Source of the DNA: Okeania hirsuta
Lineage (GTDB): Bacteria; Cyanobacteriota; Cyanobacteriia; Cyanobacteriales; Microcoleaceae
Assembly: GCF_003838195.1 (NCBI RefSeq)
Contig: NZ_RCBY01000005.1
Location: 1-64,000, forward strand
Direction: 5' to 3'
Length of the DNA: 64,000 bases
The notes below the pieces were generated by a model that was not told where the DNA came from, ran no database searches, and saw only the letters and a program-made list of their open reading frames with translations. Within the stretch, counting starts at the first letter, position 1, and each line of letters begins with the position of its first letter. The translations under genes were made by a program, and so were the position numbers. Of this stretch, positions 1 to 11,005 are shown one piece after another.

Positions 1-899
1 CACAAAAAATTAAGGATAAATATCCATAAATTAAGGTAGTATAAGAATGAATTTTGCCAATAATCAAAGACTTACGCCAGTTTAAATCAACTGACTAAAT
101 TGACTTAACATGAGCATATTTTACAATTGCCCAAAATAGATGAGAAAACCTCAGGTTAAAGTCGCCTCTTCTTTGGTCAATACATAAATTCATTTCTATT
201 TCCCTGGCTAGCTACTATATTTTATTTTCAAATGATCTAAAATTCATAGCAGTTTGGACTTAATGAAGTACATAGTTCTTAGATGTTCAGCGAATTGCTT
301 AACTAGGATTAAGATTAAGCTGTACTAAATTAGCTACCAATATGCTATACATTATTAAACATGAAATTGGGTCAGAAGAGAAGAGACGTTGAATATGAGT
401 TCTGATTGCTGGTTGGATGAAGCATTAATTATGCTTGGGGTGCTTAAGAAAAAAAACTATTATTTTTGTTGTCCTTGGTTAAAAGTGGCCATATTAGTAT
501 TAATCAATTCAATAAATTAGAAATTTTCTCAGCTAGCTTCTACAACTTGACGCATTGAGAAAAAACCTGAGTTTACTTGTTGGCCATAACTTTCCTCTTC
601 TGATTAGAATTAGTTCTGATACCAAGGGTGAAATTAAGAATTTTATTAATAATTAAGAGTGATTGAAAAATTTTACACATAATATTTCTTTAACTAATAC
701 CAGCTTGAAAAAAGAATGTTATAAATACAGCAAAGCTATGCTATTAAATTATTTTAAGATCTATAAGATCTATTTGACTAAAAGAATAGATTTGATTGCT
801 CCTGACTACTAAAAACACCTTAAGTGTTTTCAGACTGTCCGTCTCCATCATATGCCTTCCCTATTGCCAGATGAGCTGTTGCCTTTAACTAATACTAAA
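1..899. other. AT-rich stretch without a recognisable gene
   Basis: No reading frame here resembles a known family. The longest plausible small frame begins with ATG at 395 and gives 41 residues without a clear ribosome binding site. A phrase near 851-890 (gccttccctattgccagatgagctgttgcc) is a dispersed repeat that recurs near 18300. I see nothing else that can be named. Confidence 0.5.
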
Positions 900-1532
<633 letters not shown>

Positions 1533-2546
1533 TATCTTAGATTTATGGAGTAATTTGCTTGAGGCATATAAAGAATTCTTAATAATTAAATGTATACTTT
1601 TTTTATTAAAACAAATTTAATATATAATTGTCAACTACTCATAAAAACCTGGCAAAATCTTTCCATTTTCTGAATAGTTTTGGTAGTAGGACTTATGTCA
1701 ATTATTAAAAATTTTGCTATACTTAAATTTCATATTTATAAATACTATTTATTTACTTAATTTGATTGTTTACTAATCTCTGTTATTTTGACAAAAAATA
1801 AGGTCTTAAACCTCATTTCAAGGCTCTGGTTTCAGCGGTCGGTACTGATAATACCATTTCTCAAAAACCTTTCTACTCTACATTTTATGGGTAAATCTCA
1901 ATTTTGAATAAAGCCAAAATTTTATTGCTTTTAGGCAACAGGCAATAGGGAATAGGGAATATATAGGAAAAAAGTATTTTGCAAATATGAGATGCACCCC
2001 ATTTTATTGAGTAGGGGAGTAGAGGAGTGAGGGAGAAGTAAGTATAATAATAATTAATATTAACTTGGCTGCTAATTACCAAAAAGGTTCCATGCGCCCT
2101 TTTTAATTACTTAATAACTGAAGTGTTACCTCAGTTAAGCATTAATGCATGGGAATTTGTATAACTGATAACTGATAATTGAAATGATGACCTTCTCAGG
2201 GTAGCATGATTTTTGATAAATTTTACTATACAAAATAGTGCAATTGAATAGACTCAAATTTAGACAGGAAAGATTTTTTAGGCAAAGAAGGTATCAATCA
2301 ATGAATGGCCATAGTTTCAGATTCTTTTAATTTTAGGGCTTACGCAGTACAATCTATTTTTGTCATTGCGACTGATAGGATTTGCGGAGTATTCCGGAAC
2401 GGAAAGCAATCTGAAATTCTAGTTTTTCGTACCTCATCTGTAAGTTCTGAATTTAATATCTTTAAAAATACATAAAAACTCTGAAATTATTATTCCTGTT
2501 CCCTAATTCAAAAATATTTTATTCACAACCCAAATATTACGGGTAT
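1533..2546. other. Intergenic, no gene seen
   Basis: The stretch is AT-rich and holds short repeats, such as the aggcaacaggcaatagggaat phrase at 1934 and a gataactgataattg run near 2165. No frame resembles a gene. It separates two dead genes, so it may itself be decayed sequence. Confidence 0.45.
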
Positions 2547-2898
2547 ATGGAAAAAACGATTTTAAATAACCGTTATCGCATTATCAAAACGTTAGCAAGT
2601 GGAGGATTTGGCGAAACATTTATTGCCCAAGATACTCAAATACCCTCCGGTCGTCTATGCGTGATTAAACAACTTAAACCCATAGTAAATAATCCTCAAA
2701 TTTATCAAATCGTACAAGACAGATTTCAAAGAGAAGCAGCAATTTTAGAATAACTAGGGGAAAAAAATCATCAGATTACTCGATTATACGCATACTTTAC
2801 AGAAAACGGAAAATTTTATCTAGGACAAGAATGGGTAGATGGATTTGAAATGTCATTTTCTGTAAATAATTCCCAAGGGATAAGTTACAAACCTTGAC
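2547..2898 (+). pseudogene. Ser/Thr protein kinase N-terminal fragment
   Basis: The reading frame opens with NRYRIIKTLASGGFGETFIAQD, which is the glycine-rich loop of a bacterial Hanks-type Ser/Thr kinase, followed by the ATP-binding lysine region (CVIKQL) and the FQREAAILE helix. A TAA at 2751 stops it, yet the same frame continues with LGEKNHQITRLYAYFTENGKFYLGQEW, exactly the next part of cyanobacterial kinases. It then decays after about 115 codons, before the HRD and DFG motifs. The catalytic loop, activation segment and any C-terminal sensor are absent, so no active kinase can be made. Reading through the stop would not rescue it. Confidence 0.85.
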
Positions 2899-3321
2899 AT
2901 TGGCGGTTCATAAAATTATCTTCAGCAACAGCGGCATTTGCTAATGCTAAAAAATCTAAATTTTAAAATTTTTCAGTATCCTTAATCATCCTGAATTTCA
3001 AGTATCAAATTAATGCCAGATTGGTCAATAATCCTGCGAAAACAGGTATTAAATTAATCTAATTTACTGTCTTGTTTCCCCATCATAACTAATGGCCTTG
3101 AAATTAATTTCCCAGCCATAGTTGAAAATTTAGCACTATTTATAGTAAAGTCCTGAAAACCAATAAAATTATTACTACTGCCATGACACAGCTAAAATAG
3201 TTCATTATTATAGAGTCCGCCATTACGGCTAAAATATTAAGCTGTGAAAAGTATTTAACAATCCGTCGCCAGGCACCATTTTAGCTGTCTCAGTCCACTA
3301 CTTATATTTCTTATTATTCAA
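2899..3321. other. Intergenic, possible decayed sequence
   Basis: No intact gene. The minus strand between about 3240 and 3040 has short open stretches, but I cannot tie them to a family and they are broken by stops. It may contain the promoter of the downstream hydrolase gene. Confidence 0.35.
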
Positions 3322-4563
3322 ATGCACGCAGAAAAGTTACCACCCCAAACATTTCATCGAGTCCGTCCACCATATCGGGTAGCCAAGCGACGTCCAGTAA
3401 AAATACGTCGGCTAGTTAAAACTAAAAATACAAAACTAATATTACCCCAGTTAAAATATAAAAATATCCTCATATTAGTCGCCATATTAATGACCGCGAG
3501 CTGGGTTATTACCCTACCTTTCAGAGGTCGCACAGCTTCACAGACCCCTCAACCTACTCCTCAAACTTCAGTATCACCTACTCTCGTACCACCCTATGTA
3601 CGCCCAGTTCCTCAACAAACTCCAGAAGACTTAGGATTTGCCTACAATGTTCGTAGACAACCCCCTCTACGTTATAATCCTCAACTACAGGAAATAGTTG
3701 ATGAATTGGTTAAAATTTCTGAAGAAAAAGGGCTACCAACAGAACCTTTATCTATTAGTTTAATAGATGTTAGAAGCCAAGATGTTCATACATTTGCTGG
3801 ATATCAAAGCCAAGAAGTGAGGTATCCTGCTAGTGTATCTAAATTATTTTGGATGGCTGCATTTTATGGGGCAGTAAAAAAAGGTTTAATTGAAGATGAA
3901 TCTAAGTTTCATGAAGACTTGAGAGCAATGATGCAGAAATCTCATAACGATTCTGCTAGTAAAATTTTAGATGCAATTACTGATACTAAATCGGGGAGTA
4001 AATTAGAAGGGAAAGATTTAGAAAAGTGGTTAGACAAAAGAAAATCCGTTAACAATTTTTTTCATAAAGCAGGTTATAAAAATTTAATAGTTAGTACAAA
4101 AAATTATCCTCGATATTCTCCTAGTCAAGAAGGTCCAGTCGGTCGCGATCGCCAACTCAGGAAGAAAGATGGTAAGTTTCTCAGAAATTTGATTTCAACC
4201 GATCATGCAGCAAGACTAATCTATGAAATATATACCAGGCAGGCAGTTTCACGGCAATATAGTACAAGAATGGCTTATTTGTTAACCAGAGATTTAAGAC
4301 CCGAAGCATGGCAAAATGACCCCTACAATGGAATCAAAGGTTTTCTCGGAGAATCTTTACCTAGCAAAATTTATTTCGGTTCTAAAGTTGGTTTCACTAG
4401 CAAACATCGTATGGATGTAGCATTTGTGAGAACTTTGGATGATAAGGCTATTTATATTCTGGCGATCTTTGCAGAAGATATTGCTTATGCCAGAGATGAG
4501 GAAATATTCCCCAAACTGTCTCGTCATGTTTACGATCGCATGATGGCATTGAATGGACAATAG
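3322..4563 (+). CDS. membrane-anchored class A beta-lactamase-like serine hydrolase
   Basis: The 413-residue protein has a basic N-terminus, one membrane segment at about residues 48-67, a Pro/Thr/Gln-rich linker to about 105, and then a penicillin-recognising serine hydrolase domain. The motifs are visible: S171-x-x-K174 (PASVSK) with the likely nucleophile, SHNDS at 207-211 in place of the usual SDN, and KVGFTS at 355-360 in place of KTG. The arrangement suggests an extracytoplasmic domain tethered to the inner membrane. Cyanobacteria carry many such proteins; they may act on peptidoglycan or be true beta-lactamases. The substrate cannot be told from sequence. It stands alone on the plus strand after two dead genes, with the left end of a dispersed repeat right behind its stop codon. 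Confidence 0.82.
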   Translation: MHAEKLPPQTFHRVRPPYRVAKRRPVKIRRLVKTKNTKLILPQLKYKNILILVAILMTASWVITLPFRGRTASQTPQPTPQTSVSPTLVPPYVRPVPQQTPEDLGFAYNVRRQPPLRYNPQLQEIVDELVKISEEKGLPTEPLSISLIDVRSQDVHTFAGYQSQEVRYPASVSKLFWMAAFYGAVKKGLIEDESKFHEDLRAMMQKSHNDSASKILDAITDTKSGSKLEGKDLEKWLDKRKSVNNFFHKAGYKNLIVSTKNYPRYSPSQEGPVGRDRQLRKKDGKFLRNLISTDHAARLIYEIYTRQAVSRQYSTRMAYLLTRDLRPEAWQNDPYNGIKGFLGESLPSKIYFGSKVGFTSKHRMDVAFVRTLDDKAIYILAIFAEDIAYARDEEIFPKLSRHVYDRMMALNGQ

Positions 4564-5771
4564 ACATCTCCAGCAAAAGAGGGAGTAGGGAGTAGGTAGC
4601 AGGGAGCAGGGAGCAGGCAGAAAGAATTGATGAATAACAGTGGAATGATTGATTTTATTTTTTCCGGACTTACCCATAACCACTACAGATAGTAGGGGTT
4701 AACGGCCGTTGACCCCTACAAATGGTGTATATTTTTGTATGCGTGCGTAATATCATGTCCGTTTATATCGTTTGTGTAAACCCAAGGGTGAATATCTACA
4801 GGAAATGATGGTTTTTTCTTGCGAGGGTAGCCTTCTTCCCTCTTCCTTCTTCCTTCTTCCTTCTTCCTTACCTTTGCTATACAAGACCGATGCTACCGGA
4901 CATGATATAAGTCCTGTTTTTATTATTGGAGATGTCTAATTTATAGCGGTTTTCATTAACAGAGAATACAGCTATCAAGTTTGTAACTTATCAAACTTCA
5001 AACATACTTATATTTTTCTGTAGTCTACCTTTGTGAAAACCGCTATAAGTAAGCTAATTTGTCTCATTGTATACAGATGCAATGACGTCATTTCAGTTAG
5101 CCTCCTGTGCTTGGAGCTACGCTAACAGTTAGCCTTCTAAGGTCAGAACTACGCTAGCCTCTTATCAGAGGAATTGCGGACTTCAGTGCCGATCGTTGAA
5201 GCCTGATGCTTGAAAATACTGAACTAACTATCAGCTTTTAGCGCTGAAACGCTTCAGCTTTTAGTAGCTCTGGGTAAAAATCCCCGGCTTCCGATAAGTC
5301 TAATGGCCTTCAGAGGAATTGAAATCTCCTTTCCGTTCCGCAATCATCCGCAAACGAGGGTGTCTCAAAAAAAATCTGCTTGATTGCTGATTACTGACCG
5401 CTGACTGCTTCTTTAATGTTTGGTGATTGATAGGGAGATAAGGAGATAGCATATATGGCTAAATTTATCTGAATATATATATAATTTTATGTTACATTTT
5501 ATAAAAAAATCTAATAATAAAAGTTATAGTTAATATCATATTACTTACTTTTTTTCAAGTATAAAAACTTGTAATAACTGACTCTAATAAAAAAATCTCA
5601 CTATTGATTTTTAATTATTTAGTTTTACTTATAATACCTTGTCAAAAGTAGGTATGTTAAACTATAAATCTAGAAAGTAACTTACCCAAAAGCACAAAAA
5701 ATCCACGAATCGGTAAAAGTGAGAATCGGGGAGTTAATTTCTAGAAGAATTTAAAAAAATTAAGAGGTATT
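4564..5771. other. Intergenic with short repeats
   Basis: No gene is seen. The stretch begins with an AGACATCTCCA repeat end (4562), contains a complete 159-bp inverted-repeat element (4750-4908, listed separately) and another TGGAGATGTCT end near 4928. It then has small palindromic phrases of the type agctacgctaac between 5100 and 5340. The last 250 bases are AT-rich and probably hold the promoter of the following small gene. Confidence 0.5.
4750..4908. repeat. MITE-like element, ATATCATGTCCG family
   Basis: A 159-bp segment is bounded by a perfect 12-bp terminal inverted repeat: atatcatgtccg at 4750-4761 and cggacatgatat at 4897-4908. It encodes no protein; inside are an aagggtgaatatctacagg phrase (shared with 19835 and 19950) and a CTTCTTCCT tandem run. 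A second copy with the same ends lies at 58044-58203. Confidence 0.75.
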
Positions 5772-5990
5772 ATGAGCCAAAAGGTTATACACCAGATGGA
5801 AAAATTTCAGCGTCAGGTGAATTCCCTCGTAGAATCTAATATAATCAAGCCAACAGATAGTATCTGGAAAATAGCCCTACTTTTTGGGGATAAGTGGCCT
5901 TATTGGAAAAAGCAACTTCAAGACTTTGATTTTTCTATGCAAGATCCAATAGGTGAAATTTTGGTTGTAGAGGTGTGGGAAGAAGATTAG
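5772..5990 (+). CDS. small acidic-tailed protein, DUF4327-like
   Basis: The 72-residue protein resembles, from memory of the family, the cyanobacterial DUF4327 group: a helical N-terminus (MEKFQRQVNSLVESNIIKP), the phrase DSIWKIALLFGDKWPYWKKQL, then FSMQDPIGEIL and an acidic end. It has no signal peptide, membrane segment or cysteine, so it is probably a soluble cytoplasmic protein. A purine-rich AAGAGGT lies about 5 bases before the ATG and fits a ribosome binding site. The function is unknown and it has no operon partner within 900 bases. The match of length and complete frame makes it a real gene; the family assignment is tentative. Confidence 0.68.
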   Translation: MSQKVIHQMEKFQRQVNSLVESNIIKPTDSIWKIALLFGDKWPYWKKQLQDFDFSMQDPIGEILVVEVWEED

Positions 5991-6926
5991 TCTAATTTCC
6001 TAATCAAATAAGACTGATGAGGGTGAATAATTCTGGAGTTTAAGCGATAGAAATTGGTAGAATGTAGTCGATTAGCCCCAACATCTAGGCAATAAGACTG
6101 AAAGTATAGAATAATTAGGCGATCGCACTACAAAATCAAACAAAAATAAAACAAAACTTTTTGGTTTCTAAGGCTGTAATCAGGAAACTAAATTGATACC
6201 AAAGCAATTTTAAAACTAATAACTAAATAACTGAATACAGGTTTATTAGGATTTATTAGAAAAAAAATCTGCTAGTTGTTTAATGTCAGAACGACTCATC
6301 TCAAGTTAAGTTCATCATAAACTTTCGGTAAGTGGGAAACTAGTAAGTTGCTTCCTAGGTCTGAGCTACGCTATCAACGGCTGGATGGAAACTAGGGTAA
6401 TGATTTTAACCATTAATCATGCACATTGCAAATTTTGAATATTTTTGCTATAATGTGAGGAATAAAAAGCAACCTGAATGGGTTTACCCCGGACAAACTA
6501 GAGGAATCCTTACTTATGTCATTAAGGGTTACATTTGAAGTGACTTTAGTATGGCAAGTTTGTGACTCTTAAAAATCCACGCGGATAGATCCCGCGGAGT
6601 TTCAATCCCATGAACATAATTGCTCACTTTTAAGCGCGTACCATGTGGTTGAGTACAACTTTAGCTTGTCAACTTACCAAACAAACTCAGTCAATTCTTT
6701 GAGCTTAACTCTGAGTCGGTTCATTGAGTAAACATCTAAATACATTTGTTTTTTTTCAGAAGTTTTTTTGTAATATAGCACTACACAAATAGATTAGGGC
6801 AATTATAAATACTCAAACGAGCGTCAGGGATTGCTTCTGACTTGTACGTAGCGCTATATCTCTACCAATAACTCAAAAACCCTTATACATAGTGAGATTG
6901 AGATATTCCAATATTGATGATGTGCT
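5991..6926. other. Intergenic with one strong hairpin
   Basis: No coding frame is recognised. A GC-rich hairpin (cgcgg, 7-base loop, ccgcg) sits at about 6581-6597 in otherwise AT-rich sequence and looks like a structured end of a small transposon or RNA. Part of a dispersed palindromic repeat (gagctacgctatcaac) is at 6363. The end of the stretch lies downstream of the convergent kinase gene. Confidence 0.4.
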
Positions 6927-8147
6927 TCAAAGGCAATCTTTTAAAGCATCTGCTAGCTCTAGAGCAGTTTGATAGCGATCGCCAGGCAATGGTTGGGTAA
7001 CTTTTTCAATTACCTTTCTTAGTTGTGGTGTAATAGTGGGAACATTTTCCACATAAAACCGATAACCATTACCACGATTATCATAGAAGTGCATCGGACT
7101 TTGAGCAGTCAACAAAAAGATCGAAGTTGCACCCACTGCATATAGATCGGATTGAGTCAAAGGTTGCCCGCGGTCTTGTTCGGGGGCACTGTAACCTTCT
7201 GCGCCGATCCGCGTACCCAAAGGCGTGCCAATCTCTTTGACTGCCCCAAAATCTAGAACTATTATCTGATTATCGCGACGACGCACTAGAAGATTAGCAG
7301 GTTTAATATCCCGGTGAATCAGTGGAGGATCTTGTGAGTGAATATATTCTAGAACCTCGCAAGTCTGAATCATCCACTCAGTTGCCTGTTTTGGTAACAC
7401 CGGTCCTTGTAAAGAAATACGTTTTTCCAAATCCTGACCGTGAATCATCTCCATAGCCAAATATTTTTTGTCTTCTTCAACAAAAAAGTCAAAAAACTTA
7501 GGAATTCCTGAATGATTTAATGATTTCAAAGCTCTAGCTTCTCGTTCAAATAATTCTTGAGCTTTGCGGATCTGAGCCATATCAGCATTCATTTCTTTTA
7601 AGACCACCAAAGCAGCAGCAGGAGAAGCGCCTACCTGTAAGTTATTGCGATCACGATCCCAAGCTAAATAGGTAGTACCCATGCCACCTTGACCCAATAT
7701 TCGTAACACCTGATACTGACGGATGCTGCGTTCAACTGTAATAGGTTTTCCACAATAAATACAAAATAAGTTTCCTGGTGGGTTATCACTAGATCGAGAA
7801 CAACATTGTTGAGGAGCATTAGCAACAGATGGAACTTGAATCTGAAACTTTAAAATAGGGCCACCTCTGGCTAACTGAATCAGGAAACCATCAGAAATAA
7901 TTCCCTGAGACATCAACACTCCATTCACAAAAGTTCCATTTGTACCTTGACTGACTAATCGCCAAATATTTCCAGATTGGGACTTTGGTATTTTGTGTAG
8001 CTCCAGATGATATCGTGAAACTAAACTATCAGATAAAACAACCTGATTATCAGGAGAGCGACCAATCTTAATTATTGATTCACTCTGAAAGTCCCAATTT
8101 TTTAAAGGAGTATTTTTTTGAGGGTCTAGGAGGGTTAACCTAATCAC
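6927..8147 (-). CDS. FHA-zinc ribbon-Ser/Thr protein kinase
   Basis: The 406-residue protein has three parts. Residues 1-105 form a forkhead-associated domain that should bind phosphothreonine, with GRS at 29-31, SRYH at 44-47 and TNGTFVNG at 69-76. Cysteines at 115, 116, 129 and 132 form a short zinc-ribbon-like link. From 144 to the end is a Hanks-type kinase with GQGGMG (152-157), the ATP lysine at 184, HRDIKPAN (278-285) and DFG (299-301), all intact, plus the APEQ activation segment end. There is no membrane segment, so it is cytoplasmic. A protein phosphatase of the PP2C type follows upstream on the same strand, 590 bases away and separated by repeats, which suggests functional but not necessarily operon linkage. 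It is a complete and probably active kinase; its substrates are unknown. Confidence 0.92.
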   Translation of the reverse strand: MIRLTLLDPQKNTPLKNWDFQSESIIKIGRSPDNQVVLSDSLVSRYHLELHKIPKSQSGNIWRLVSQGTNGTFVNGVLMSQGIISDGFLIQLARGGPILKFQIQVPSVANAPQQCCSRSSDNPPGNLFCIYCGKPITVERSIRQYQVLRILGQGGMGTTYLAWDRDRNNLQVGASPAAALVVLKEMNADMAQIRKAQELFEREARALKSLNHSGIPKFFDFFVEEDKKYLAMEMIHGQDLEKRISLQGPVLPKQATEWMIQTCEVLEYIHSQDPPLIHRDIKPANLLVRRRDNQIIVLDFGAVKEIGTPLGTRIGAEGYSAPEQDRGQPLTQSDLYAVGATSIFLLTAQSPMHFYDNRGNGYRFYVENVPTITPQLRKVIEKVTQPLPGDRYQTALELADALKDCL

Positions 8148-8740
8148 AATCTATGTTTGAACTTCAAGTTTTTTGTATAGCGCTACGTGCTAGGGAATAG
8201 GAAATAGGGAATAGGGAATAGTAAACTGTTAAAGGGTTTTCGGTGCGGAATCCGTCAGGAAACAGGGTTTAGAAATGTCTTAACCTTAATGCGTAGCACT
8301 ATAAAAGCATAACTTATATAGCGATCCGCGCAAGATAAAAGTCGAAAGTCAAAAATCAAAAGTTAAAAGTTAAAAGTTAAAAGTTAAAAGTTAAAAGTTA
8401 AAAGTAATCCCTAACTTAGTTTGAGCCTTTATAAATGTCCGCCCCCTTTGTTTCGACTGCTATACCAATTCACTTAAAAAATGTCACAAATAGTTGGTTA
8501 TTTCAGTTATCAGTTATCAGTACCTCTAGCTGTTTGCGCAGCATTCCGTAGGAAAGCACAAGGCTTGACATAAGGAATATTATCTTTTTTTATCCCTTTA
8601 ATAAGGGGAGGCTTTAGACCGAATTTTTCGGTAACTGATGAAGTAAACTAATAAGCTGAAATTACTGTATAATAAAGGTTTTAATTAATTAAAATATCAC
8701 TTTTGACTTCTGACTTTTGACTAAGCGTGAAACGGTATTG
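8148..8740. repeat. Intergenic repeats between kinase and phosphatase genes
   Basis: The stretch holds an (AAGTTAAA)n-type tandem run at about 8340-8405 and a dispersed element at about 8500-8645. The latter starts with repeated CAGTTAT, has the phrase ttttatccctttaataaggggagg, and ends tttttcggtaactg. A palindromic small repeat (gtttgcgcagcattccgtagg) is embedded in it at 8529-8560. The same element without that insert lies at 52617-52737. No gene is seen. Confidence 0.65.
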
Positions 8741-11005
8741 CTAATTTTTTTGTGGCTTCACTAAAGCACGAATCACAATTGCTGTAATATTATCATGACC
8801 ATTATACTGATTTGCCAAATCAATTAACTGGTTTACACCCAACTCTAAATTAGCTTGTTTGTTTAAAAGAGGTTCCAGGAGATTTTTCCAATTATTTTCC
8901 AGAAAATCATTATCTGTTAAACCATCAGATGCCAGGATTATTAGACTATCCTCATCAAGCTCGAAAAATTGCACATCAGGTCTGACAAAATTTTCATCTC
9001 GCGGTCCTAAAGCTTGAGTTAGTTGATAAGCATCTGGGCGACCATAAGCTATTTCTGGTTCAACTCCACGATTAATTTCTCTTTGCCCTACTTCATGGTC
9101 TAGAGTGATCTGCTCTAACCCTCCCTGACGAGAGAGGCGATACAAACGACTATCACCCACATGAGCTACAGCTACTTTTGTATCGTAAACCATTGCCATT
9201 ACTAAAGTAGTACCCATCCGACTACTGCCAGAGCGGACTTCTTGTTGATTAATATCGTAGATTACCTTATTTGCCTGTATAATTGCTTCGCGAATTATTT
9301 CTTCAGAGGGCAAACCTACAGACCAACTACTTTCCACTTTAAAGTATTGTTTAATAGTGTCTACTGCTACTTGACTCGCTATTTCTCCGCTAGCGTGCCC
9401 TCCCATACCATCGCAGAGCACATAAAGTCCTTTAGCTTGAATAATTCTTTCTGTAGGTGTTTCTTGGTTTTCTATCTGAGTTTGAATTCCAAAAGAGTCT
9501 TCATTATGGTCTCTTTGACTACCTACATCACTTTTTCCGGAACTTTCCAAATTTACCAACTGTATCGGCAAAAGTTCAGTGTTTTGAGTTTCTATATCTT
9601 CTACTTTCTGCGGGGAAGCATCATCAGTTTGCAAAATTGTAGTTCCTGATGTAGGAGGTGGTTGGGGTTGTAAATTATCTTCAGTAGTCATTAGATATGA
9701 TCGCAATTTTTCAATAGTTTGTATTTTACCATCCCGCCAATCTTGCATTAAAGCTGTTACCCAACCAAACTGTGTCCGTTGAGATTGCTCAAATAACGAT
9801 TGCCAGAATTTCATTAAATCTTGGAGATTTTCACTCTCGCCAGGTTTTGAGTACAGACGTTGCAATTTGATATAATTATTGTCTGTTTGACTTACCCGCA
9901 AATTTTCATATTCCAGTATACTTTGGCAACAATGCCATGGTGCTAGAGCTACCCAAAGTTCGGTCATTTGTTGCAACCAGGATAGAATTTGTAGTTGGGA
10001 AAGGTTTTCGCTTCCCCAAAGGTTTACTAATAATGGCAAACTACTGTAGTCTGCCACAAGTAATATTTCTTCGTTTTGCGACTGCCAACTATCTTGAACA
10101 GTAGGAAAGTGTTGAGGTAGTTGGGTATATAATGTTAAATATGGTTGAGCAATTGCGGGAAAAATCAAAGCTTCTATCTCCGTTGCTTCTCCCTGTTGGT
10201 TTGAGGTAGGGAATTGACTTTCTTGATTTTGGTAACCCGATAATTCATTCTCTTGAGAGCTAGAAGTGGGCGGTCTAAAATTACCGGAGTTATTTCGCAA
10301 CCAAGCTTTGAGGGGGGTTTGTTCTAGTGGGTTACAGTCTAGTACTTGCACTACTACTGTTTCACCTTGGTTTGTTGGTGTTATAGTTTCCAATAGTTGG
10401 TAGCGCTGTTGGGGATCTAAATATTTTTCTGATGCAGTGGAGGAATTTTCTAGATCGTCATTTGGATTTGAGGATAATTTATTCTCTGTGTTTGCTGCTT
10501 CAGACATTGGACTGAGAATGTCTGCGGTAATTGATTCAGAATTATCTAACTCCTCTAATTTTTGGCATCGATCGTCAACTTCAGTTATTGTTTCTGGTAA
10601 AGTATCTTCTGATTCTACTTCGGCAGCAGGTTGTAGATCGATTTCTATTTTTGGCTCCAAAGGTTCGGAGGATTCTAAAATCTCTTCGGGTTCTTCTGTA
10701 ATGACATCTGCTGCTGACTCCGCCGAATCTTTGGCCAGGGGACTTGCTCCGCTGATTACTTCTTCTTGTCCCATTTCCTTGAGATTAATTTCAGGTGAGT
10801 TGGGGAGGAGAGCTTCTGCTTGAGTAATTATAATTGCCTTCCAGACTTGAGCTATATCAGCACCACAGTTGTGACATTGTCGAACGCTCAAGTACACTTG
10901 TGTTCCACATTGATGACAATTTTTGTGGGTTAGGGATGTACCACATTTTTCACAGAATTTATTCTGGTTCGGGTTTTCAAACTCACATTCGGGACAGATG
11001 AGCAT
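8741..11005 (-). CDS. zinc ribbon-PP2C family Ser/Thr phosphatase
   Basis: The 754-residue protein begins with two zinc ribbons built from eight cysteines (4, 7, 18, 21, 30, 33, 44, 47). An acidic, low-complexity region runs to about residue 205, and a middle region to about 450 begins QRYQLLETITP and vaguely recalls a kinase N-lobe without catalytic motifs. A PP2C phosphatase domain follows from about 500. PP2C motifs are present: QRDHNEDSFG, YVLCDGMGGHASGE, AHVGDSRLYR, ASDGLTDND and GHDNITAI, which supply the metal-binding aspartates. It should remove phosphate from Ser/Thr residues using Mn or Mg. The upstream neighbour on the same strand is a Ser/Thr kinase, a natural counterpart. The pseudokinase reading of the middle region is only an impression. 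Confidence 0.9.
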   Translation of the reverse strand: MLICPECEFENPNQNKFCEKCGTSLTHKNCHQCGTQVYLSVRQCHNCGADIAQVWKAIIITQAEALLPNSPEINLKEMGQEEVISGASPLAKDSAESAADVITEEPEEILESSEPLEPKIEIDLQPAAEVESEDTLPETITEVDDRCQKLEELDNSESITADILSPMSEAANTENKLSSNPNDDLENSSTASEKYLDPQQRYQLLETITPTNQGETVVVQVLDCNPLEQTPLKAWLRNNSGNFRPPTSSSQENELSGYQNQESQFPTSNQQGEATEIEALIFPAIAQPYLTLYTQLPQHFPTVQDSWQSQNEEILLVADYSSLPLLVNLWGSENLSQLQILSWLQQMTELWVALAPWHCCQSILEYENLRVSQTDNNYIKLQRLYSKPGESENLQDLMKFWQSLFEQSQRTQFGWVTALMQDWRDGKIQTIEKLRSYLMTTEDNLQPQPPPTSGTTILQTDDASPQKVEDIETQNTELLPIQLVNLESSGKSDVGSQRDHNEDSFGIQTQIENQETPTERIIQAKGLYVLCDGMGGHASGEIASQVAVDTIKQYFKVESSWSVGLPSEEIIREAIIQANKVIYDINQQEVRSGSSRMGTTLVMAMVYDTKVAVAHVGDSRLYRLSRQGGLEQITLDHEVGQREINRGVEPEIAYGRPDAYQLTQALGPRDENFVRPDVQFFELDEDSLIILASDGLTDNDFLENNWKNLLEPLLNKQANLELGVNQLIDLANQYNGHDNITAIVIRALVKPQKN

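Noticed and set aside
395..520. 41-codon frame starting at 395
   Set aside because: No ribosome binding site, no recognisable motif and poor composition; chance frame.
9242..10823. Plus-strand frames inside the PP2C gene
   Set aside because: They are shadows of the minus-strand phosphatase, whose motifs are complete.
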